Shown: one piece after another, positions 23,687 through 31,231 of the stretch
How positions within the stretch are numbered: the first letter of the stretch is position 1
How the letters are laid out: each line of letters starts with the position of its first letter
Assembly: GCA_902801485.1 (NCBI GenBank)
Contig: CADCIP010000004.1
Span: 1 to 64,000 of the forward strand
Direction: 5' to 3'
From: an uncultured Bacteroidales bacterium
GTDB taxonomy: Bacteria; Bacteroidota; Bacteroidia; Bacteroidales; Bacteroidaceae
DNA: 64,000 bases
Notes under the pieces: generated by a model
Seen by the model: the letters and a program-made list of their open reading frames with translations, nothing else
Databases searched by the model: none
Told to the model about the DNA's origin: nothing
Translations under genes and position numbers: made by a program

Positions 23687-24793
23687 ATGGATTCAAACAC
23701 GATACTTCTGATACTGGCATGCAGCGCAACAGCACACCTAATGGTTAGCGCTACGACCGGTATTTTCGCTCGCCACAAAGTACAATATCTATGTCTGACA
23801 TGGGTAAACGGTATCTTCGGATTTGTACTGGCTGGTGTCACCTTTATCAGCAAACAAATAGCCGAAGGCGAGCCGGGCATCATGCATCCTGCCATGATTA
23901 TGCCCCTTTTATGTGGTGTTTACCTTCAAAGTATATTTCCCCTTAGTATTCCCATGCCAGGTTTCCTGCAGGTCAAACGTATGGTTAAATATGCCCGACC
24001 GGTCATAGCGCTGATAGCTGTTTACTCGGCGGCAAGGCTGATGGGAAGCAAGATTGTTATTATGCACACCTTCAATGAAGTGATTCAGAATCTCCTTTCC
24101 AGCGATGTATTGTTACGCATCCTTACCCTCGCCATCACTATCTATTATATTGTTAATATATTCCTGCTTCCTCGCCGTCTGGTTCACAAGACCGATATTC
24201 CAAGCTACCAGATTGGCTACTGCTTAGCTTTGGGATTCTCTGTGGTCTTTTTTACGACCGTCTCCATTGTGTATAATCCTACGGCGTTAATGATATACGT
24301 CATTATCTTTACACTACTAAACATGTATCTGGCTTTCCGCACATTAGAGGAAATGGCCATTCATTTGCCACAGCCGGCACTGATAGAAGTGGAAGAAGCG
24401 CCTACAGAAGATATTGTTGAGAAAGCCGAGAAGGAAGACTTTAACGAAGCTAACTTGCTGCGATTTAAACGCATCGAGTTTTGGATGCAGAACCACAAGG
24501 AAGAATGGACGGACAACACTTTCGGTCGCGACCGTCTATGCGAAGCCGTAGGCTATAACCGCCACCTTATCCTTCAGTGTGTTCGAAGTCAGGGTTATAA
24601 TAATGTACACGATTATATCAACCGTTATCGCATAGAGGAACTGAAGTTCTTAATTACCAAGGAAAGGATTTCCGCCCTTGGCGAAGTTGTTGATGCAGGT
24701 TTCGGCACAATACAAACCGCCCGCTCCTGTTTCCTGAAGATGGAAGGCATTACCTTGGATGATTACTGGAACCAAAAGAAAAAAAGAGAATAA
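23687..24793 (+). CDS. Membrane protein with C-terminal AraC-type HTH
   Basis: A 368-aa protein with six or seven membrane helices (about residues 5-220; for example ILLILACSATAHLMVSA and YQIGYCLALGFSVVFFTTVS). An acidic linker and a C-terminal AraC-like DNA-binding domain (about 268-360) follow, the latter with DRLCEAVGYNRHLILQCVRS and VDAGFGTIQTARSCFLKMEG. The layout suggests a sensor that stays in the membrane while it binds DNA. Its target is unknown; it stands divergent to the glsA operon and convergent to the surface-protein operon. ATG 23687 chosen: the frame upstream overlaps the promoter. Confidence 0.8.
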   Translation: MDSNTILLILACSATAHLMVSATTGIFARHKVQYLCLTWVNGIFGFVLAGVTFISKQIAEGEPGIMHPAMIMPLLCGVYLQSIFPLSIPMPGFLQVKRMVKYARPVIALIAVYSAARLMGSKIVIMHTFNEVIQNLLSSDVLLRILTLAITIYYIVNIFLLPRRLVHKTDIPSYQIGYCLALGFSVVFFTTVSIVYNPTALMIYVIIFTLLNMYLAFRTLEEMAIHLPQPALIEVEEAPTEDIVEKAEKEDFNEANLLRFKRIEFWMQNHKEEWTDNTFGRDRLCEAVGYNRHLILQCVRSQGYNNVHDYINRYRIEELKFLITKERISALGEVVDAGFGTIQTARSCFLKMEGITLDDYWNQKKKRE

Positions 24794-24796
24794 AAA

Positions 24797-24832
24797 AAAA
24801 CACGGCAGCCAAAATGGGTTGCCGTGTTTTTT
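24797..24832. terminator. Bidirectional hairpin terminator
   Basis: Arms AAAACACGGCAGCC and GGTTGCCGTGTTTT pair with one G-U, around a loop of AAAATG. An A-run lies on the left and a T-run on the right, so it can end transcription from both the regulator gene (plus) and the surface-protein operon (minus). Confidence 0.9.
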
Positions 24833-24859
24833 ATGATAATTACAACTGATTCAGAAAGG

Positions 24860-25015
24860 TTATTCATCTTCTGACCAAATGTTCCAGCTGGTGTTTTCTC
24901 TTGTCAGGACATCCGCGTTCGCATCTGCCTGACCATCCATAAGTGAAACAGCCATCATATTCTGAACCTCAGCCTCATCAACCAGTGTTACTGGTATTAT
25001 ATATTTCTTTTTCAT
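24860..25015 (-). CDS. 51-aa peptide with Trp/acidic C-terminus
   Basis: The frame begins MKKKYIIPVTLVDEAEVQNM and ends LTRENTSWNIWSEDE. There is no hydrophobic export signal. The head is basic, the middle acidic and polar, and the tail has two Trp among Asn, Ser and Glu. It is the last gene of the minus-strand operon from 30900, 38 nt after the Big2 protein. From memory, short MKK-headed peptides with tails like this are common in Bacteroidales and of unknown role. A RiPP-like precursor is conceivable, but no modifying enzyme lies nearby. Confidence 0.6.
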   Translation of the reverse strand: MKKKYIIPVTLVDEAEVQNMMAVSLMDGQADANADVLTRENTSWNIWSEDE

Positions 25016-25053
25016 TTCTATTACTGTTTTGTGGTAAAAGGTAATACGAATAC

Positions 25054-26958
25054 TTACTTTACAGCAACCTTTTTCCCGTTAATAATGTTTATACCCTTCT
25101 GCATCCGGCTAATGCGCTGACCTGCAATGTTGTAAATAGCGCCCTTGTTATCATTATCTTTAACATTGACATTTTCAATAGCAGTTGCACTTTCTGAACT
25201 GAAGAAGTAAGCCCTCACATTAGAAGCAGGAACAGTAAGATAAGCATGATTAGGTTCAACCTTAGGCTGTGTACCCTCTGTGACCTTATACATACCGACA
25301 GCACCTTCTAAATTCTGCAGTACATAAGAACCTACAGGAGCCACGGTCTCCTCGTACACACCAGTAAGCAAACCAGCCTGAGCCGTTGCGGGTTCTGCAA
25401 CGCCATAAGCTGTGAGAGAAGTCACGCTATTACCCTCAAGGATAACAGGTGTATTGGCAGGAATAACACCTTCAACCTCTTTCATATCAAGCGATGTATC
25501 ATCTTTTACGCCATCAACGGTATAAGCCTTCATACCAAAAGGAACGTTTACCTCGAAAGGAGCACAGAAAGTTGCATATTTAGCATCTGTCATAGCTACA
25601 GGAGCCTGAGCATACTCTGTCTCATACAAGAGTTCAATGTCATCGATGTAAAGATGATCACCTGCCTGACCCTGACCGGGATCAGCATTAGTAGCCAAAT
25701 TTACAATAATGTACAACTGACCATTTACAGCATTAGCTGTCTTTTCGAAAGGAACTGTAAACTCAACCCATTCTCCATTGGTGGTAGGGAAATCCTTCCT
25801 TACCCTTGCTACAACATGAGATTTTTCCTCATCCGATTCGAAAGAAGGCTGGCTGTAAGTAATATAATCAAAATTATCATGTACAACAGCCTCAACATGA
25901 GCATTGGGATGCTGCGCATTTTCAGCAGCAGGAACGAACTTAGCCCAGAAACGGATAGCTGTTGGTATCTTGGAGAGCGTCTCACTTTTCGAAGGATCCG
26001 ATGTTTTGCTGTAGTTGTAGTTATCCTTTGCGGCAGCCGAAGTGGCACCAGCATTAATACAACCGGTAGTAAGATTGCCCTGAGCAACAACTCCCATTAC
26101 AGAACGAGAGTAAATGTCAACGCAATAAAAGCCATTACTGCCAGGACGGGCACCCTCTACAAGTTGAACCTGCTGTGCACGAGCCAGGGAAGCGAGAGAG
26201 CCTTCATTAGTCTCAAATGAATTCCAGTTGTCAGGGGCATGATTACTGTCTGATGCACCACGCCAGTCTTCAAAATCGCCATTACCAATTTGTGTAACGC
26301 CTGCTGTCAGATTATTGACAACAGTAGCTACATAAGAAACAGACTGACCCTCACCCGAAACGGTAATGGTGGATGAACCAGCCCCCACTGGGGTAAGCTT
26401 GCCTTCTGCATCAACAGTAACAACATCAGTGTTGCTGGATTCAAACACAGGAGTAATATTCTCTATTATCAACCCATCATTAGCGACTGGGGCTGCATCA
26501 ATGTTTAAATAAACATGGGGGATATTACATGCCAGAAGAGGTGCAGAAGAATCTACGAATTTTGCAAAGAAATTCATGGTAGTTGGCTCATCTGCAGTAT
26601 TAGAAGTCACAGTAAATGAAACCTCGTATTCTGTGCTGCCGCTTATTGCAGAACCTGTACATTCCTCATTATCAAACCAGCCTGCAAACTTAGAGCCTTC
26701 GTTTGCCTGAGCATACAGAAAATAAGAATGTTTGGGAGCCTCAGACTGACTATCCTTATCCGAAACAGCTTCAGATTCTGTGGCATACTCGGGAGCCTCT
26801 GCTGCAGCCTTGTACTTTACATACACTTTACCTTCGCCTACTGCCTTGACAGTAGTCTTGGAATAATAATCTTTGTTGTTTGCAAACACCGACATGCTAA
26901 ACATGGCGAACATCACCATGAAAAGCCCCAAAAACCTTGAAAAACTAATTCCTTTCAT
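25054..26958 (-). CDS. Secreted Ig-like (Big2) protein with PCMD-like domain and sorting-type tail
   Basis: A 634-aa exported protein. Signal peptide ends near SMSVFA. Then come an InlB-like repeat with AGWFDNEECTG (about 80-105), a Big2-like domain with ESSNTDVVTVDAEGKLTPVG (about 165-215), and a jelly-roll-like domain from IGNGDFEDWRG to LYIDDIELLYE (about 220-450) whose ends resemble PCMD. Next is a Prevotella-type block starting YATFCAPFEVNVPFGMKAYT, and the tail AIYNIAGQRI..MQKGINIINGKK. Probably surface-exposed. ATG 26958 is used; an in-frame GTG lies 6 nt upstream. It follows the DUF4105 gene by 22 nt. Confidence 0.75.
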   Translation of the reverse strand: MKGISFSRFLGLFMVMFAMFSMSVFANNKDYYSKTTVKAVGEGKVYVKYKAAAEAPEYATESEAVSDKDSQSEAPKHSYFLYAQANEGSKFAGWFDNEECTGSAISGSTEYEVSFTVTSNTADEPTTMNFFAKFVDSSAPLLACNIPHVYLNIDAAPVANDGLIIENITPVFESSNTDVVTVDAEGKLTPVGAGSSTITVSGEGQSVSYVATVVNNLTAGVTQIGNGDFEDWRGASDSNHAPDNWNSFETNEGSLASLARAQQVQLVEGARPGSNGFYCVDIYSRSVMGVVAQGNLTTGCINAGATSAAAKDNYNYSKTSDPSKSETLSKIPTAIRFWAKFVPAAENAQHPNAHVEAVVHDNFDYITYSQPSFESDEEKSHVVARVRKDFPTTNGEWVEFTVPFEKTANAVNGQLYIIVNLATNADPGQGQAGDHLYIDDIELLYETEYAQAPVAMTDAKYATFCAPFEVNVPFGMKAYTVDGVKDDTSLDMKEVEGVIPANTPVILEGNSVTSLTAYGVAEPATAQAGLLTGVYEETVAPVGSYVLQNLEGAVGMYKVTEGTQPKVEPNHAYLTVPASNVRAYFFSSESATAIENVNVKDNDNKGAIYNIAGQRISRMQKGINIINGKKVAVK

Positions 26959-26980
26959 AATCACTAAGTTAATGTTTATA

Positions 26981-28117
26981 TTATTTTGATTTATTATTTC
27001 GATTTAATCTGATTTCTACATTACATTCTGCCATTGCAATAGCAAGCACCAAATGAGCATCATCGACTATCTGATGCGGATATACCAACATTCCCACAAC
27101 CCACACGACACACATTACCGCAAAAGGCAATACCCAATACCTTCTCCACTTCCAGAAGATGAAAGGCAGTGGGCAGAATGGTATGACGAGCCAGTTCCAT
27201 TGCGTACAAGGCAAATCGGAAAGTACAACCAGATACAGGACAAATGTCCCAAGCAGCAGACATGGCACAAGAACAACACATCTGAGCCACCCCTTGCGCA
27301 ATCGTAGGTTAAGGACTGACAGCAAAAGAACTATAAGCGACAGCATGAGCGGTGTAAAACTGGCATCACGAACTGTTTTGGCTGGCTTGAGCAACACATT
27401 ACATTCACCGGACAGTAAAGGTGCTCCGAATGCACTGGCGTCTGACAACACCTCTATCAGTTCTGTAGGAACAATCACCTTACGGGTGTTCTCTATATCC
27501 AGGCTATTTGCCTCACCTGTTACAAATGTGCAAACAAATATATGGTTCCATTTATTCCGGATGCTATCTCCACCCATTTCCTTTCGCGACCGATTGAATT
27601 TTTCCGGCCAGGGACCGTATTCAAGACTGTCCTTACCAATAGCATCCTCCAACCAACTGAGTACAGAAACGGCACATCCGTTATTCATATAGTCATAAGG
27701 AATAGGACTATATTCCGACCGCGCGTCCATTTGTTCCCACAAACGCTGCTTCACACGAACCGGAAGATTCAGAACATATTCTTTTACTCCTCTGCCTTGC
27801 GGAACATATTGAGCGATGTATTCCTCAGTAGGAACTGTCCGAACAGCCATCTTCAGTTTACCTGCAAAGAATCGCGCTACATTATGATTAACATCCTCTG
27901 CCTCATAGCTGAAAACATAATCAAGTCCGTGTGTCGGGCATTGCAAACGCAGACATGCGTGGCCAAGAGCGGCATATATATCATCACCCGGTGTTGCCAC
28001 GCATACAGAAGCTATGACAAAATCCTCTGCCGGCTGCTGGGGCACTAATGTGTCAGTCTGTGCATAAGAATACACAGACAGCAACGCATATAATAATATG
28101 CAACAGAGGGCTTTCAT
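26981..28117 (-). CDS. DUF4105 (Lnb-type N-terminal) membrane protein
   Basis: A 378-aa protein with a signal peptide (MKALCCILLYALLSVYSYAQ). A periplasmic DUF4105/Lnb-like domain (about 30-215) carries ALGHACLRLQCPTHGLDYVFSYE and YDYMNNGCAVSVLSWLE. A C-terminal membrane part has about four helices (from LMLSLIVLLLSVLNL). The conserved His, Cys and Asn suggest a peptidase-like or acyl-transfer active site (NlpC/P60-like inference). ATG 28117 used; the codon before it is GTG. It sits inside the surface-protein operon. Confidence 0.8.
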   Translation of the reverse strand: MKALCCILLYALLSVYSYAQTDTLVPQQPAEDFVIASVCVATPGDDIYAALGHACLRLQCPTHGLDYVFSYEAEDVNHNVARFFAGKLKMAVRTVPTEEYIAQYVPQGRGVKEYVLNLPVRVKQRLWEQMDARSEYSPIPYDYMNNGCAVSVLSWLEDAIGKDSLEYGPWPEKFNRSRKEMGGDSIRNKWNHIFVCTFVTGEANSLDIENTRKVIVPTELIEVLSDASAFGAPLLSGECNVLLKPAKTVRDASFTPLMLSLIVLLLSVLNLRLRKGWLRCVVLVPCLLLGTFVLYLVVLSDLPCTQWNWLVIPFCPLPFIFWKWRRYWVLPFAVMCVVWVVGMLVYPHQIVDDAHLVLAIAMAECNVEIRLNRNNKSK

Positions 28118-28149
28118 CACTTTACTTTACACCTTATTATATATTAGGC

Positions 28150-28788
28150 TTAGAACAACACTTTCTTTCCGCCTATGATGTAAAGTCCTTTCTTCGATTG
28201 AGAATTGAGAATTGCGGATTGGGCATGAATCCTACGGCCATTCAAATCATAGATAGCCGAAGAAGATTTACGGACAGTTGTAATGACGTTAATCGCATCT
28301 TCTTTTTCTTTATCAACAAAGTCATCTGTACCAAGTTGGACATAAACTATCTGACCAAGGGACTCTTGCATGTTGATGTCGATGGTGACAAAGAGTTTAT
28401 CTTCGTTCATTTTTCCCTGAAGTTTCATGGGAATCTCGCCTACCATAGGACCGACCCACATATCCACTCCTTCCATATCGCCGGGCTGAATAGTGATACT
28501 GCCATCGAAGGTGATATAGTCCAAGCCGTCCTCACCCTTCTTTACAGGAAGGTTCTCTACACTAATGTTACCAACAGGAATAGTATTCTCACCATTAACA
28601 AGAAAGAAATTCTTCAGCACGAAATTAATGGTGTTATTACCATTGTCAACAACGACAACACCTGCGTCTTGAGGTGCAGAAATTTCACCATTAATGGTTA
28701 ATACAAGTTGCTCGGTATAGACTTTACCTTGAGCAAACATCACCAGAGCGGTGATAAAACACGACAAAAAGAGTAGAAGTTTCTTCAT
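28150..28788 (-). CDS. Calycin-like exported protein with sorting-type tail
   Basis: A 212-aa protein: signal peptide (MKKLLLFLSCFITALVMFAQ), then a domain of about 145 residues (KVYTEQLVLTINGEIS to VYVQLGTDDF) that matches the Bacteroidota calycin-like family, an eight-stranded barrel-like fold. The tail reads AIYDLNGRRI, linker HAQSAILNSQS, KKGLYIIGGKK. The linker codons are heptamers (28196-28223). It lies 12 nt downstream of the OMP gene, so it is co-transcribed with a barrel protein and a PCMD protein. Ligand unknown. Confidence 0.75.
   Translation of the reverse strand: MKKLLLFLSCFITALVMFAQGKVYTEQLVLTINGEISAPQDAGVVVVDNGNNTINFVLKNFFLVNGENTIPVGNISVENLPVKKGEDGLDYITFDGSITIQPGDMEGVDMWVGPMVGEIPMKLQGKMNEDKLFVTIDINMQESLGQIVYVQLGTDDFVDKEKEDAINVITTVRKSSSAIYDLNGRRIHAQSAILNSQSKKGLYIIGGKKVLF
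28196..28223. repeat. Four heptamers inside the tail-linker codons
   Basis: Plus-strand GATTGAG, AATTGAG, AATTGCG and GATTGGG, in register, coding (minus strand) for the linker between GRRI and KKGLYI. The stop-free strand is the coding strand. Same place in the tail as the heptamers at 358-385, with a different unit sequence. Confidence 0.85.
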
Positions 28789-28800
28789 AAAAATATAAGT

Positions 28801-29598
28801 TTAATATCTGTATGCTAATCCTATAGTCGCATAAATGGGGTACATCCTGAAAGCTACGGCATCGAAATCCGGTTCCCATATATTAGTCATACCCCAATCC
28901 AACTTGGCAAAGACATTCATGTGCTTGCAGGCCTTCCAATCGAAACCGACTTCCATACCTGCATTCCATTGGAACATATTATCGGAAAAATCGTATGTGG
29001 CCGGATTATTCCTGTCAATATTTACTTTCTCACCGGTGGGATCGTTAACGCGAAGGTAGCCAACGCCCTTCTCGTTGTCATATACCTCGCCGCTAAAATT
29101 CTTCTTGAAATATGTGCTGAAATAGGGACCGAAACTCAGGTTCCAACGTGGAGATATCCTGAATGTTGCCAATATAGGGATGGTCATGCCCCACATATCG
29201 GTGTTGGTAATATCTGTTCCGGTAAAATAGCCTGACATCGTATTTCCATCCATTGTCAGGGACATCTTGTAATTCTTAACATCAGCACTTGTGTGGAAGC
29301 CTTCGTAAAAGAAATGCCATCCCATACTGGCTCCCCAACGTTTACAAAACATCTTATATACATCAACACCTATTGTGGCGCCGCCTTTAGGCGAAAAGGC
29401 ATTAATGGAACGTATTTCCTCCGGTAAAGGCAAAGGTGTGGTACCGCCTATTGTGTAACCTGCACGGACAAGGACGCCCGCACCTTTCATTCCCCTTGTG
29501 GGGCCCCATTTTTCCCAGGAATCCTGAGCTTGCATTATAGTTGCAGACAAAAGGGCAACCACTGCAAGAATATATTTCATTTTATTTGTCATCATCAT
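28801..29598 (-). CDS. Outer-membrane beta-barrel protein
   Basis: A 265-aa exported barrel of the OMP_b-brl_2 type. Signal peptide MKYILAVVALLSATIMQAQ; amphipathic strands alternate to the end and it closes on ATIGLAYRY with a terminal aromatic residue, as BAM substrates do. Gly/Trp-rich turns (RISPRWNLSFGPYFSTYFKK, NMFQWNAGMEVGFDWKA) are typical. It follows a PCMD lipoprotein gene, the same pairing as at 46.7 kb. The start is one of three consecutive ATGs at 29598-29590. Confidence 0.8.
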   Translation of the reverse strand: MMMTNKMKYILAVVALLSATIMQAQDSWEKWGPTRGMKGAGVLVRAGYTIGGTTPLPLPEEIRSINAFSPKGGATIGVDVYKMFCKRWGASMGWHFFYEGFHTSADVKNYKMSLTMDGNTMSGYFTGTDITNTDMWGMTIPILATFRISPRWNLSFGPYFSTYFKKNFSGEVYDNEKGVGYLRVNDPTGEKVNIDRNNPATYDFSDNMFQWNAGMEVGFDWKACKHMNVFAKLDWGMTNIWEPDFDAVAFRMYPIYATIGLAYRY

Positions 29599-29661
29599 TT
29601 TCTCTTTAACGTATTCGTTGAAAAACACTAGCATATAACAAACAACTCGTCAACTAAGCCA

Positions 29662-30900
29662 TCATTGCTCATCTTTTTCGCAATAAAGCGATACATTATC
29701 CAAGAACAACTTACTTCCGATTGCACCCTGGAAATAGCCTCCCTGCCAACTGCTTGCAAAACTGATGGCAAGACTATAGCCCTTGTTCGCAAGGATTTCG
29801 GGATCAACTTCCTTTTGGTAAACAACAGGTATATCTACGAGTTTCCACGTTGAGCTAAGTCCATGAATTGGAGTATCGCAGAGTTTATCCGATCCATCCT
29901 CGTTTAGATTATGGGGAAGACGGCCTAAACCGACAATATGCGGATTGGTAAACATGTCGTTACCGTCAATCATCACCTCGTTACCAGACTCGTCCTGATT
30001 ACGATAGAAAACCACATAAGCATCCGGTTCATCGATAATCCCCTCCATCGGTTTTCCCATCCTATCCTGGAAAACAGCACCTGGCTCGTATTTAAGCCAA
30101 ACAGTCATTTTCTCAGGTTTGTGTGTAAAAGGAGAGCCGAAACGGGTAGCTTTCAGGGCATCCTTCAGCGCATTGCTCACATCAAAAATGCCATTAAACA
30201 TACTTCCGCTGGCCAACCTCATATTAACCATACTACCGAAAGAACCGGTATCTTTGGTCTCAAGTTTAACACAAGAACTTCCGTCGGGACCGCCATCAAC
30301 AACAGGAACAGATGGATATTCCATAGGTTTTGCAGAGGATTTGCACAACTTGTAACCGGGATTCCCGTTTTTCCATTTACCATCGGTAAATACATTCGCT
30401 ACTTTAGCATCCAGAACCTGCCATTCGTAGTATTTACCTGTAGCGTCAAGAGTATAATCTTCGAAACCGAGGGTAAAGTCACCTTCCGCCGGTATTTCAT
30501 GTTCAAAAACTATTGAATATGTCCTGTTCCAGTTCTTGTCCTCGGAAAGAACGCGGAAAACCTGTTCCCTTTCCTGTGAAAAATCTACAAGACTACCGTT
30601 CTTGAACTCAGAAAAGTTGCCATTTGCATCTTTAATAAAAGCGGTAGCGCCCGAAGTAAGATTCAATGTCAAAGGTAACTGGGATACATTCTCCTGAGAG
30701 CGGATCAGGAAAACAATTCTATCCGAAGCCGATCCGACGACCTTCAGCGTATCATATTCGTGATGGAAAATACTGATCGGATTATCAACATGCACAGATA
30801 CAGATTCTATATCACACTCTGCATTCATGGGCTCCTCCTTGATACACGAGCTCAAAGAAAAAACACCCAAAACCATTGATATGGAGATAATTTTTCGCAT
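29662..30900 (-). CDS. PCMD-domain lipoprotein
   Basis: A 412-aa lipoprotein with lipobox SLSSC (Cys about 19). An N-terminal beta domain (about 30-140) holds DNPISIFHHEYDTLKVVGS. It is followed by a PCMD domain (putative carbohydrate metabolism domain, about 140-405) beginning FTLGFEDYTLDATGKYYEW and ending KLFLDNVSLYCE. PCMD folds as a jelly-roll and is thought to bind glycans; no catalytic residues can be named. First gene of the 30.9-24.9 kb operon, with a -7 box at 30940. ATG 30900 chosen because it begins a proper signal peptide. Confidence 0.8.
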   Translation of the reverse strand: MRKIISISMVLGVFSLSSCIKEEPMNAECDIESVSVHVDNPISIFHHEYDTLKVVGSASDRIVFLIRSQENVSQLPLTLNLTSGATAFIKDANGNFSEFKNGSLVDFSQEREQVFRVLSEDKNWNRTYSIVFEHEIPAEGDFTLGFEDYTLDATGKYYEWQVLDAKVANVFTDGKWKNGNPGYKLCKSSAKPMEYPSVPVVDGGPDGSSCVKLETKDTGSFGSMVNMRLASGSMFNGIFDVSNALKDALKATRFGSPFTHKPEKMTVWLKYEPGAVFQDRMGKPMEGIIDEPDAYVVFYRNQDESGNEVMIDGNDMFTNPHIVGLGRLPHNLNEDGSDKLCDTPIHGLSSTWKLVDIPVVYQKEVDPEILANKGYSLAISFASSWQGGYFQGAIGSKLFLDNVSLYCEKDEQ

Positions 30901-30939
30901 TTGACTGTTCAAAATAAATAACACCTTTTTCTTGAGTTG

Positions 30940-30947
30940 CAAAAGTA
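30940..30947 (-). promoter_or_regulatory. Putative -7 box
   Basis: TACTTTTG on the minus strand, 39 nt before the PCMD gene start. No -33 TTTG at 19-21 nt. Two copies of a 22-bp repeat lie about 130 nt upstream (31075-31118). Confidence 0.5.
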
Positions 30948-31074
30948 TTATTTCTTGTAATACCATGATATAAAATACGGTAATAAATAAGAAACTTACC
31001 GATATTTAGAAAAAAACAACCATTTCATCGCTTGTCACACTTCTATTACTACTACGCGAAGGAAAACTTTTTTC

Positions 31075-31118
31075 TACGTGTACCAGTAAATATTCTTACG
31101 TGTACCAGTAAATAATCT
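31075..31118. repeat. Two tandem 22-bp repeats
   Basis: Two adjoining copies beginning TACGTGTACCAGTAAATA and differing at one position. They lie between the stop of the giant adhesin gene and the promoter of the next operon. Period close to two helical turns. Confidence 0.85.
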
Positions 31119-31231
31119 ATGCCTTAAGAAATAAAGAATAAAGTAAGCATAGAAACAAACAACAAAGAAAAACACCATAAATAAAACTAACCCGTAAAAC
31201 AATCTATTAATTGAGAAAAGGAGAGCCACTA

